Positions 22,190 through 29,059 of a stretch of DNA of 35,502 nucleotides are shown here, piece by piece. Origin of the DNA: Planctomycetota bacterium. GTDB lineage: Bacteria > Planctomycetota > Phycisphaerae > SM23-33. The translations under genes and the position numbers were made by a program. Position 1 is the stretch's first letter, and each line of letters opens with the position of its first letter. The DNA lies in assembly GCA_029553505.1 (NCBI GenBank), contig JAKPKY010000165.1:100595-136096 (forward strand). Reading direction: 5' to 3'. The notes under the pieces were generated by a model, which worked only from the letters and a program-made list of their open reading frames with translations, searched no databases and was not told the origin of the DNA.

Positions 22190-23851
22190 ATGGACATCAA
22201 CATTCGCATCGCGGGCGAGGCGGGGCAGGGGGTCCAGAGCGTTGGCGGCCTGCTGGTCGGCGCGCTGGCCGCCCAGGGGCTGCACGTGCTGGCGACCCAG
22301 AGCTACATGTCGCGGATTCGCGGCGGGCTGAACTGGTTCGACGTGCGCGTGGGCGATTCCGAGCTGCACGGCCCGCGCGAGAAAGCCGACCTGCTGGTCG
22401 CCCTGACCGACGCGGCGCTGCGCGTGTTGGGCGGGGAGTTGACGTCCCACGGGCTGGCGATCTTCGACGGCGAGCAGGCCGGGGGCGCCGCGGCGATTCC
22501 CTTCACTGCCGTCGCGAAGGAGCTGGCGCAGTCGGCCGTCATGGCCAACACCGTCGCCGCGGGGGCCGTCTACCGCGCGCTGGGGTACGACTTGGAATTC
22601 CTCTCCGGACACCTGCGGAAACTCTTCGCCAAAAAGGGCGACGAGATCGTCGAGAAAAACCTCCGCTGCGCCGCCCGCGGCGCGGAGCTGGCCGAAGGGC
22701 TGGCGGGCAAGCTGGAAGCCCCCCGCGCGGGGCGCAGCCCGCGGTCGGTGGTCAGCGGGGCGTCGGCCATCGGACTGGGCGCGGCGACGGCCGGCGTGAA
22801 ACTCGTCGCCGCCTACCCGATGACGCCCGGGACGGGCGTCCTGACCGACCTGGCCGCCCGCGCCGACCGCTACGGGATCGTCGTCGAGCAGGCGGAGGAC
22901 GAGATCGCCGCCATCAACATGGTCTGCGGCGCGGTCTACGCCGGCGCGCCCGCCCTGGCGACCACCAGCGGCGGGGGGTTCGCGCTGATGGTCGAGGGAC
23001 TGTCGCTGGCGGGCATGATGGAGCTGCCCGCGGTGGTGGTGATCGCCCAGAGGCCCGGGCCCGCCACCGGGCTGCCCACGCGCACCGCCCAGCAGGACCT
23101 GCGGTTCGCCGTGCACGCCGGGCACGGGGAGTTTGCCCGCGCGATCTACGCGCCCGGCACGCACGCGCAGTGCTTCGAGCTGACCCGCAGGGCGCTGGAG
23201 ACCGCCCACCGCTTCCAGACGCCCGCGCTGATCCTGACCGACCAGTACCTCCAGGACGTTCAGAAGAACATCGAGCCGCTGGACGAGTCGCCGCGCCCGA
23301 TCGACCGCTGTCTGACGGCCGGCGGGGCGGACTCCCAACGCTACGCCGTCACGGACTCGGGCGTCTCGCCGCGGGCCGTGCCGGGCGGAGACGCCTTCGT
23401 CGTCTGCGACAGCGACGAGCACACGCCCGACGGGCATATCACCGAAGACATCGACGCCCACCTCGCCCAGACCGAAAAGCGCCTGCGCAAGCTCCGCGCC
23501 ATGACGGCGGAGGCCCTGCCGCCCGCGCTGTACGGCCCGGCCGACGCCCAGACGCTGCTGATCTGCTGGGGCAGCACGTACGGGCCCTGCCGGGAGGCCG
23601 TCGACCGCCTCAACGACTTCGGCGGTTCGTACGAGATGCTGCACTTCCCGCAGGTCTGGCCGATCAACGCCCCCGCCGTCAGCGCGCTGCTCGGGTGGCG
23701 CCAGCGCGTCATCGTCGTCGAGGGCAACCAGACCGCCCAGTTCGCCGGCATCCTCAAGGAGCACGGCGTGATTGGGCCCGTGGAGACCTGCCTGCGGTAC
23801 GACGGGCTGCCCTTCACCGCGGAATACATCATGGAAAGGGTGCGCCGATGA
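22190..23851 (+). CDS. korA: 2-oxoacid:ferredoxin oxidoreductase, fused gamma-alpha subunit
   Basis: A 553-residue subunit. Residues about 1-185 are the gamma domain (IRIAGEAGQGVQSVGGLLVGAL ... QSYMSRIRGGLNWFDVRV). Residues about 190-553 are the alpha pyrimidine-binding and transketolase-C domains (GASAIGLGAATAGVKLVAAYPMTPGTGV, QAEDEIAAINMVCGAVYAGAPALATTSGGGFALM, QRPGPATGLPTRTAQQDL). This fused gamma-alpha arrangement is typical of the two-subunit KorAB type, which oxidatively decarboxylates 2-oxoglutarate (or related 2-oxoacids) to an acyl-CoA while reducing ferredoxin. It overlaps korB by four bases (ATGA), so the subunits are translationally coupled. Substrate choice between 2-oxoglutarate and other 2-oxoacids is not settled by sequence. 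Confidence 0.93.
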   Translation: MDINIRIAGEAGQGVQSVGGLLVGALAAQGLHVLATQSYMSRIRGGLNWFDVRVGDSELHGPREKADLLVALTDAALRVLGGELTSHGLAIFDGEQAGGAAAIPFTAVAKELAQSAVMANTVAAGAVYRALGYDLEFLSGHLRKLFAKKGDEIVEKNLRCAARGAELAEGLAGKLEAPRAGRSPRSVVSGASAIGLGAATAGVKLVAAYPMTPGTGVLTDLAARADRYGIVVEQAEDEIAAINMVCGAVYAGAPALATTSGGGFALMVEGLSLAGMMELPAVVVIAQRPGPATGLPTRTAQQDLRFAVHAGHGEFARAIYAPGTHAQCFELTRRALETAHRFQTPALILTDQYLQDVQKNIEPLDESPRPIDRCLTAGGADSQRYAVTDSGVSPRAVPGGDAFVVCDSDEHTPDGHITEDIDAHLAQTEKRLRKLRAMTAEALPPALYGPADAQTLLICWGSTYGPCREAVDRLNDFGGSYEMLHFPQVWPINAPAVSALLGWRQRVIVVEGNQTAQFAGILKEHGVIGPVETCLRYDGLPFTAEYIMERVRR

Positions 23852-24660
23852 ACCTCTGCCAGGCGGACACGCGCCCGGCCTGGTGCCCGGGCTGCGGGAA
23901 CTACGCGATCCTCAAGGCCTTCGACCGCGCCGTCGCCGAGTCGGGCCTGGACGGGCGGAAGCTCGTGGTGGTCAGCGGCATCGGGCAGGCGGCCAAGCTG
24001 CCGCACTACGTCGCGCGCCCCGCGAACGTGTTCAACGGCCTGCACGGGCGCGCCCTGCCTGCCGCAACCGGAATCAAACTCGCCAACCACGAGCTGACCG
24101 TCGTCGTCGCCAGCGGAGACGGCGACATGTACGGCGAGGGCGGAAACCACCTGCTCCACGCCGTCCGCCGAAACATCGGCGTCAAGGCGTTCGTCCACGA
24201 CAACCAGGTCTACGGGCTGACCGAGGGGCAGGCCTCGCCCACCAGCGACCCGGGCTTCGTCACCAAGGTCCAGACGCACGGGGTGGTCTCGCTGCCGATG
24301 AACCCGCTGGCGATCGCCATCGTCGAGGAGGCGTCGTTCGTCGCGCGGTCCTTCAGCGGCGACGGCGAGCACCTCGTGGAGATGATGAAGCTGGCGCTGG
24401 CGGCCGACGGCTTCGCCCTGCTGGACATCCTCCAGCCGTGCGTGACGTTCAACCGCACCAACACGTTCAAGTGGTACAAGGACCGCGTGCGCCTCGTGCC
24501 GGCAGGCCACGATCCCCGCGACCGCGACGCAGCCCTGAGGCTCGCCTTCGCCTGGGGCGAGCGAATTCCCATCGGCGTCTACTGGCGGTCGGAACGTCCG
24601 AGCTTCGAAAGCCTCTGCGACGCGCTGAAGGACCGCCCGCTGGCGGCGCCACTGGGGTAG
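23848..24660 (+). CDS. korB: 2-oxoacid:ferredoxin oxidoreductase beta subunit
   Basis: The 270-residue thiamine-diphosphate-binding partner of the preceding gene. It starts MNLCQADTRPAWCPGCGNYAIL, where WCPGCGN supplies cysteines for a 4Fe-4S cluster. It continues with SGIGQAAKLPHY, the TPP/Mg motif ASGDGDMYGEGGNH, the family hallmark DNQVYGLTEGQASPTS, and a late Cys in ILQPCVTFN. No separate delta/ferredoxin subunit is encoded nearby, as expected for the KorAB type. The start overlaps the korA stop by four bases. Confidence 0.94.
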   Translation: MNLCQADTRPAWCPGCGNYAILKAFDRAVAESGLDGRKLVVVSGIGQAAKLPHYVARPANVFNGLHGRALPAATGIKLANHELTVVVASGDGDMYGEGGNHLLHAVRRNIGVKAFVHDNQVYGLTEGQASPTSDPGFVTKVQTHGVVSLPMNPLAIAIVEEASFVARSFSGDGEHLVEMMKLALAADGFALLDILQPCVTFNRTNTFKWYKDRVRLVPAGHDPRDRDAALRLAFAWGERIPIGVYWRSERPSFESLCDALKDRPLAAPLG

Positions 24661-24666
24661 ACAAAC

Positions 24667-24682
24667 CGCGCGAAAACGCGCG
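24667..24682. terminator. Short hairpin between korB and tRNA-His
   Basis: CGCGCG-AAAA-CGCGCG: a 6-bp perfect stem followed on the minus strand by GTTTGTC. It could weakly terminate both the tRNA transcript and korB, but the T-tract is poor. Confidence 0.35.
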
Positions 24683-24700
24683 TCCTGAAAAGGGGGGAAG

Positions 24701-24774
24701 GGTGGATGATGGGATTCGAACCCACGACCCTCTGGACCACAACCAGATGCTCTAACCAACTGAGCTACATCCAC
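24701..24774 (-). tRNA. tRNA-His (GTG anticodon)
   Basis: The minus strand folds as a full cloverleaf. The acceptor stem is GTGGATG/CATCCAC, the D arm contains GCTCAGTTGGTTAGAGC, the anticodon arm is TCTGG-TTGTGGT-CCAGA with anticodon GTG, and the T arm is GTGGG-TTCGAAT-CCCAT. The discriminator is C, and the base just 5' (24775) supplies the G(-1) that is diagnostic of tRNA-His. CCA is not encoded. Confidence 0.97.
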
Positions 24775-24803
24775 CGTGCAGCCGCCGGTGCGGCAATTGG
24801 GGA

Positions 24804-24832
24804 AGCATAGCAGCCGGCGGGGCAATTGTCAA
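24804..24832 (-). promoter_or_regulatory. Strong promoter of tRNA-His
   Basis: Minus strand: consensus TTGACA (24832-24827), an exact 17-bp spacer, TATGCT (24809-24804). The predicted start near 24797 gives a 22-nt 5' leader. Confidence 0.75.
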
Positions 24833-24868
24833 CGACCGCGCGAGTGCCGGCCCGGCCGATCCGAGAGC

Positions 24869-25102
24869 CTACGAGAGCTGGCGGATTCCGAAGACGATCA
24901 GCAGCGCCCCGCACAGCAGCGGCGTGATGATGATCGCGAAGAAGTACAGGTCGAGCAGTTGGCGGTCGACCTTGCTGGACCCCTCGCGATCGTAGACGTC
25001 GGGGTTGAACCAGCGGCTCTTCCCGTTGGCCCAGCCGGTCAGCATGACCGCGCCAAAGAGCATCAAGCCCGCCCCGACACAGATGAGGATCACGCCCGCC
25101 AT
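24869..25102 (-). CDS. Small two-TM membrane protein, unknown function
   Basis: A 77-residue protein with hydrophobic segments at about residues 2-22 (AGVILICVGAGLMLFGAVMLTGW) and 52-72 (FFAIIITPLLCGALLIVFGI). They are separated by a charged loop (NPDVYDREGSSKVDRQ). I do not recognise the family. The ATG at 25102 has AGGAG about 10 nt upstream and a very good promoter, so it is a real gene. It is the neighbour on which the R-M cassette abuts. Confidence 0.75.
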   Translation of the reverse strand: MAGVILICVGAGLMLFGAVMLTGWANGKSRWFNPDVYDREGSSKVDRQLLDLYFFAIIITPLLCGALLIVFGIRQLS

Positions 25103-25124
25103 GCCGGAAATCTCCTGGCGGGGG

Positions 25125-25153
25125 AGTGTAGGGCCCGCCCGCGCCGGCGGCAA
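25125..25153 (-). promoter_or_regulatory. Promoter of the small membrane protein gene
   Basis: Minus strand: TTGCCG (25153-25148), a 17-bp spacer, TACACT (25130-25125). The short leader (about 16 nt) contains AGGAG. Confidence 0.65.
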
Positions 25154-25193
25154 GGGCAAAAGTCCGTCCCCGCCGAACGCCGAGGGCGCCGGC

Positions 25194-25215
25194 GCGAAAA
25201 AAACCGGCCGCGCGG
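25194..25215. repeat. 22-bp direct repeat, left copy, at the edge of the R-M cassette
   Basis: GCG, seven As, then CCGGCCGCGCGG. It is identical to 26873-26894. It ends one base before the stop codon of the endonuclease gene. Unlike the right copy, it lacks the second half of the terminator stem. Confidence 0.85.
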
Positions 25216-25216
25216 C

Positions 25217-25828
25217 TCAGGGAAGGATGCCGAACAAAACGAGAGGCACCGCCGGAACACCCCGCCCCTGTCTCGCCAGGTCGTAGAGGGCTCCCTCGTA
25301 ATACCCCGGTCCCGACGACATGTCCTGTTGCATTTCCTTCATGGGGAGAATCTCAACGCCCACATCGATCGCATCGCCCACGAAAAACGCCAGGTGCTTC
25401 ACGAAGAGGTCATATGCAATGAAACTGTACTTGCCGAGCTGAACTTCAACCGCCACGCGTTTCTTGGTGAAGTCCGTCTGATTGTACGAAAAGATCGGAC
25501 GAAGCCCAGCCGCTTCGATTTCCCGCTTCTGTTCGGCGGGCGACAGATGCATGGTTTTCCGAATGAGCGAGTAATCCGATGTGACCCAGTAGCTCGTTCG
25601 GCTTTCGCCCCATCCCCGCTGGGAGAACTCTCGCTTGAAACGCTTGTTGAGTTCGATGGGCGAAAACAACTTCCGGCCTTTCATTCCCTTTTCCCGGCTG
25701 ACCTTGCTCCTGCACTCGTCGGCATCGATGAGGCGGACGACTTCCTTGATTTGCCGGAGAATGGTCGGCTCGTGAACGAGCAACCATTCCAGTCCGTTCA
25801 GATGCGAATACGTTTCCCCTATGCGCAT
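25217..25828 (-). CDS. Type II restriction endonuclease, BglII-like
   Basis: A 203-residue enzyme close in size to BglII (223). The key region reads NQTDFTKKRVAVEVQLGKYSFIAYDLFVKHLAFF. Asp119, Glu128 and Gln130 have the same spacing (D-x8-E-x-Q) as the catalytic Asp84, Glu93 and Gln95 of BglII. The C-terminal GVEILPMKEMQ and SSGPGYYEGALYDL also look family-like. A BglII-type target (AGATCT) is therefore plausible but not shown. GGAG lies 10 nt before the ATG, within the 19-bp gap after the methyltransferase stop, so the pair forms an operon with M first. Base composition is lower in G+C than neighbours, suggesting transfer. Confidence 0.85.
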   Translation of the reverse strand: MRIGETYSHLNGLEWLLVHEPTILRQIKEVVRLIDADECRSKVSREKGMKGRKLFSPIELNKRFKREFSQRGWGESRTSYWVTSDYSLIRKTMHLSPAEQKREIEAAGLRPIFSYNQTDFTKKRVAVEVQLGKYSFIAYDLFVKHLAFFVGDAIDVGVEILPMKEMQQDMSSGPGYYEGALYDLARQGRGVPAVPLVLFGILP

Positions 25829-25847
25829 TGCATATTTCTCCGGAAAG

Positions 25848-26762
25848 TCAGCGAATCCCGGCTTGCCTGTCCGGGAAAAGCCAGGGCGCGGTGGTCAGCG
25901 CGCGTCCCGCGTCCTGCGGATCGAACACCGGCTTGCCGCGCGGACGGACGGGCAACATGCCCCTCAGCGCCGCCTGGATGCGATCTTTTGCGATGTCGGC
26001 GTATTTCGGAAGGATTTCCGCTCCATGCGCGTGGCGGCCGTTCCGAACCGCCGCCACGATGGTCGTGCCGACCCCAAGAAAAGGATCCAGCACGGAATCG
26101 CCGGGGCGCGTCATGGAAAGGACAAGGCGCTCGACAAGTTCCACGGGGAACTGGCAGGGATGATCCGTTTTCTCGACATGGTTGCTCTTGACGTTGGGGA
26201 TCGCCCAGACGTCGCCCGGATTTTTCCCCAGCGGATTGCACGAAAACTTCCCGGCCTTTGGCCCCTTGAAATGGCGTTTCCCGGGATATTTCTGCGGCAC
26301 GCGCACGGGGTCCACGTCGAAGTGATACCGATCCGTCTTCGTGAACCAGGCAATCGTTTCGTAGCGGCCGGAGAAACGATTGGTGCAGTGAAGCCCGTGC
26401 CCGAAATGCCAGATGATCCGATTGCGCATCTTCAGGCCGAGGTCGGTGAAAATCGGGTAGAGAATCGTGTCGAGGGGGATGATCGCTCCCTTCTCGACGT
26501 AATTCCCGACCTGCCAGCAGAGGCTGCCTTCCGGGCGAAGAACCCGCACACATTCCCGGATGACTTCCCGTTGCTGCGCGAGGTAGTCATCGAGGTGAAG
26601 GCGTTTCTCGTATTCCTTGCCCAGGTTGTACGGCGGCGACGTGACGATCAGTTGCATCGATTCGTCCGGCATGGAAGCGAGCAGGTCGAGACAGCTTCCC
26701 TCGAAAACGGTGATCTCGTTGGCGGGCGAGTATGTTGACCCGATGCGTTTCATCGTTCCCAT
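25848..26762 (-). CDS. Type II DNA methyltransferase, beta class, probably N4-cytosine
   Basis: A 304-residue methyltransferase. Motif IV TSPPYNLG is at residues 41-48 and motif I DPFLGVGTT at 226-234, the order of beta-class enzymes. The S/TSPPY form is usual for N4-cytosine methylation, which matches the known modification by M.BglII. The intervening region (FGHGLHCTNRFSGRYETIAWFTKTDRYHFDVDPVRVPQKYPGK) is shared by many N4C/N6A enzymes. It should protect the site cut by the endonuclease encoded 19 bp downstream. Start choice is uncertain: ATG at 26762 (MGTMKRI) or at 26753 (MKRIGSTY), the latter with GGGA just upstream. G+C is lower than in flanking genes. Confidence 0.9.
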   Translation of the reverse strand: MGTMKRIGSTYSPANEITVFEGSCLDLLASMPDESMQLIVTSPPYNLGKEYEKRLHLDDYLAQQREVIRECVRVLRPEGSLCWQVGNYVEKGAIIPLDTILYPIFTDLGLKMRNRIIWHFGHGLHCTNRFSGRYETIAWFTKTDRYHFDVDPVRVPQKYPGKRHFKGPKAGKFSCNPLGKNPGDVWAIPNVKSNHVEKTDHPCQFPVELVERLVLSMTRPGDSVLDPFLGVGTTIVAAVRNGRHAHGAEILPKYADIAKDRIQAALRGMLPVRPRGKPVFDPQDAGRALTTAPWLFPDRQAGIR

Positions 26763-26805
26763 GGCCGATAGACGTCGCCCACGTCACGCCGCGACGACGA
26801 TTGTT

Positions 26806-26833
26806 ATTGTACGGAAACGCGCAATGGGAGCAA
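26806..26833 (-). promoter_or_regulatory. Promoter of the R-M operon
   Basis: Minus strand: TTGCTC (26833-26828), a 16-bp spacer, TACAAT (26811-26806). The predicted start near 26799 gives a leader of about 37 nt. No controller (C) protein gene is present. Confidence 0.6.
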
Positions 26834-26872
26834 TGGGCAAGTTCGGAATCTGTTACCCGCAAGGCATCCCGG

Positions 26873-26894
26873 GCGAAAAAAACCGGCCGCGCGG
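26873..26894. repeat. 22-bp direct repeat, right copy
   Basis: Identical to 25194-25215. Here it forms the T-tract and first stem half of the terminator for the receiver-domain gene, suggesting that this is the original copy. Confidence 0.85.
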
Positions 26895-26902
26895 GCGGCC
26901 GG
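26876..26902 (-). terminator. Rho-independent terminator of the receiver-domain gene
   Basis: Minus strand: CCGGCCGC, loop CCGC, GCGGCCGG, then seven Ts. The 8-bp stem is perfect and begins about 35 nt after the stop codon of the receiver gene. Confidence 0.85.
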
Positions 26903-26937
26903 GGAGGAGGAGATAAGGACAATTTGTCGCGTCACGG

Positions 26938-27330
26938 TCAGGCGGCGTGGGTCTTGCGCAGGCGCACGCCGGCGGCTGCGTTCTCCATCGTCGTCAGGAT
27001 CGCGCTCTGGAGTTCCTCGCTGCTGAACACCGGTTTCATCAGCAACTCGTCGCCGCCCTTCTGCCAGGCCCGCCAGGCCAGGTCGTACGTGTCCATCCAA
27101 CTGGTCAGGAGGATGGCCGGGCGCGGGTCGATGTCGTAGAGCGGCTCGATGACCGCCTCGGCGACCTCCGACGCGACGATCACGAGGTCCGGCTTCCAGC
27201 TCTTGGCGCGCTCCAGGGCGCACGGGGCGGACAGTTCGTGGACGGCCAGGTGGGCGTGGGATTCCAGGTGCTCAATCGCCTGCTGGGCGAACCGCCAGTC
27301 GGGATCGACGATCATGACTTTCATGGACAT
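26938..27330 (-). CDS. Stand-alone receiver-like protein lacking the phospho-acceptor Asp
   Basis: A 130-residue single-domain protein with a CheY-like fold pattern: KVMIVDPDWRFAQQAIEHL (acidic pair retained as D9 and D11), PDLVIVASEVAEAVIEPL, AILLTSWMDTYD (conserved Thr) and LLMKPVFSSEEL (conserved Lys-Pro). Where receivers have the phosphorylated Asp (PDLVxxD), this protein reads PDLVIVA, so it should not be phosphorylated in the normal way. It has no output domain and no kinase nearby. It may act as a phosphorylation-independent adaptor. AAGGAG lies 7 nt before the ATG at 27330. A strong terminator follows. Confidence 0.8.
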   Translation of the reverse strand: MSMKVMIVDPDWRFAQQAIEHLESHAHLAVHELSAPCALERAKSWKPDLVIVASEVAEAVIEPLYDIDPRPAILLTSWMDTYDLAWRAWQKGGDELLMKPVFSSEELQSAILTTMENAAAGVRLRKTHAA

Positions 27331-27415
27331 AATTTGGCTCCTTAGGCCATCGGCCGGCTGAATCGTCGGGGGCTTCAGCCAGTGGATATATCGGCTCGGG
27401 ACGGGGGCGACATAA

Positions 27416-27688
27416 GAGCCTATCCGAATTACTGCAAGGAGCCGCGTTGTGACAAAAACCGTCTGGATGCAAGGAAGGGCGACGACGCCAACCCCTGGCG
27501 GGTTGGCGAGGAGTCCTGACGCGGCAGACGGGCGGTTTTTGTCGCAACCCTACGCGACGGGCCGTCTTTTGCCGCATGCTGGCGTTGCTCGGGCTCGACA
27601 TATCGTCAAGGATATGTCGTTGCCCTCGCGCCTTGGCCTGCGTCAAAATCCGACCCGTCGCGGCCCTTGGAGTAATTCGGCTAGGCTC
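27416..27688. mobile_element. 273-bp MITE-like element with long terminal inverted repeats
   Basis: The left end GAGCCTATCCGAATTACT (27416 on) and right end AGTAATTCGGCTAGGCTC (to 27688) are inverted. The match continues to about 30 bp each side (27416-27446 against 27659-27688) with two mismatches and one gap. TAA flanks both ends (27413-27415, 27689-27691) as a target duplication. Inside are two large hairpins. One is 27447-27547 (TTGTGACAAAAACCG.. / ..CGGTTTTTGTCGCAA), holding a perfect 9-bp hairpin CGCCAACCC-CTGGC-GGGTTGGCG. The other is 27554-27661 (108 bp, ending in GACATATC-GTCAAG-GATATGTC). It encodes no protein. Ends and 3-bp duplication recall IS5-superfamily targets, but this is inference. 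The rest of 27331-27799 shows nothing further. Confidence 0.8.
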
Positions 27689-27799
27689 TAAGCGGCAATC
27701 TTCGCGCGCGGCGCGGGAATTTTTGCTTTTTCCGCAAGGGGGGAACAGCCGCAAGGTTCCGTCAAAGCGGGCGTTGCGGTTCGCGGCGGAAATGGGCGG

Positions 27800-28939
27800 T
27801 CAGCGGCGGTCGGTGGCGTCGCGGACGGCCTTGATGTCGATCATCCGTTGCAGCGCCACCCGCGCGTCGGCGGCCTCGGCCGCGTCCACCCGCACGCGGT
27901 TGACCACGCGCCCGTCGGCGAGGTTGTCCAGCACCCACAGCAGGTGCGGCAGGTCGATGCGGGCCATCTGGACACACAGCGCCGCGGCGTTGGACAGCAC
28001 GCGGATGGACTGGTCGGGGTGCTGTTTGGCCAAGCGGTTGACGAGGTTGCTCTCGGTTCCGACGGCCCACTTGCTTCCGGGCGCCGCGGCCGCGACCGCG
28101 CGGATGATCTGCTCGGTGCTCCCGGACGCGTCGGCCAGGTGGACCACCTCGCGCGGGCACTCGGGGTGGACGATCACGCGGACCGCCGGGTCCTGCCGGC
28201 GGATCGCCTCGACGTGGGCGGGCGTGAAGAGCTGGTGCACGTAGCACTGCCCCAGCCAGAGCAGGAACTTCGCGCGGGCGACCTGCGGGCGCGTCAGCCC
28301 GCCGTCGGGCTCGTGGGGGTTCCAGATCGCCCAGTCGTCGGGGGCGTAGCCCATGGCCTCTGCCGTGTTCATGGCCAGGTGGCGGTCGGGGATGGCGAGG
28401 ATTTTTCCGGCCCCCGCGCCGCCCTCGGCTTGCGGGCGGAAGGCCCACTCGAAGACGTTCCGCACGTTGCTGGAGGTGCAGCAGGCGCCGCCCGCGCGGG
28501 CGGTGATGGCCTTGATGGCGGCCGTCGAGTTGACGTACGTCACCGGCACGATCCGCGCGTCGGTCATCGCCCGCAGCTCGTTCAGCGCCAGCTCCACGTC
28601 GGGCGCCTCGGCCATGTCGGCCATCGCGCACCCGGCCGAAAGCGTCGGAAGGATCACCGCCTGCTCGGGCGACGACAGCACGTCGGCGGACTCGGCCATG
28701 AAGTGCACCCCGCAGAAAACGATGTACCGCGCCGCCGTCTGGGCGGCGGCGAGCTGGGAGAGCTTCAGGCTGTCGCCGGTGAAGTCGGCGAACTGGATCA
28801 CCGCGTCGGACTGGTAGTGGTGGCCGAGGATCACCAGCGCGTCGCCCAGTTCGCGCTTGCGCGCGGCGACGCGCCGCGCCAGCTCGTCGGCGGGCAGCTT
28901 CGCGTAGGATTCGGGCATCATGTCCTGCATCGGTTCCAC
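27800..28939 (-). CDS. nadA: Quinolinate synthase
   Basis: A 379-residue NadA, which condenses iminoaspartate with dihydroxyacetone phosphate to quinolinate in NAD synthesis, using a 4Fe-4S cluster. The three expected cluster cysteines are in VFCGVHFMAESADVL, HPECPREVV and AALCVQMARIDL. Other family motifs are LGHHYQSDAVIQFADFTGDSL, SAGCAMADMA, YVNSTAAIKA, CCTSSNV and GTESNLVNRL. nadB and nadC are not nearby. The start is probably GTG at 28939 with AGGA 8 nt upstream, although the ATG at 28930 is possible. The MITE-like element lies downstream of its 3' end. Confidence 0.94.
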   Translation of the reverse strand: MEPMQDMMPESYAKLPADELARRVAARKRELGDALVILGHHYQSDAVIQFADFTGDSLKLSQLAAAQTAARYIVFCGVHFMAESADVLSSPEQAVILPTLSAGCAMADMAEAPDVELALNELRAMTDARIVPVTYVNSTAAIKAITARAGGACCTSSNVRNVFEWAFRPQAEGGAGAGKILAIPDRHLAMNTAEAMGYAPDDWAIWNPHEPDGGLTRPQVARAKFLLWLGQCYVHQLFTPAHVEAIRRQDPAVRVIVHPECPREVVHLADASGSTEQIIRAVAAAAPGSKWAVGTESNLVNRLAKQHPDQSIRVLSNAAALCVQMARIDLPHLLWVLDNLADGRVVNRVRVDAAEAADARVALQRMIDIKAVRDATDRR

Positions 28940-29001
28940 TACAATTCCTGCCTCTTCATTCTATATGCGACGCCGGGGAAACAGGCGCCGAGTCGTTTTT
29001 T

Positions 29002-29059
29002 ACAAGCCCCCTGCGTCAGCAGGGGGGATTCGCACCCCCGCCTGACGGCGGGGGCTTGT
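29002..29059. repeat. Palindromic repeat forming the 3' end of murJ
   Basis: The left arm ACAAGCCCCCTGCGTCAG (29002 on) pairs with CTGACGGCGGGGGCTTGT (to 29059), about 26 bp per arm with a few mismatches and a short loop. The murJ stop codon (29016-29018) lies inside the left arm, and the last ~14 codons of murJ are read from the element. Confidence 0.8.

Noticed and set aside
25103-25193. Possible small gene between the small membrane protein and the R-M cassette
   Set aside because: The stretch is fully explained by the promoter and leader of the small membrane protein gene.
27416-27688. Structured RNA such as a riboswitch or tRNA-like gene
   Set aside because: Terminal inverted repeats plus a TAA duplication explain the structure better as a mobile element, and it does not precede a gene in the right orientation and distance for a known riboswitch.
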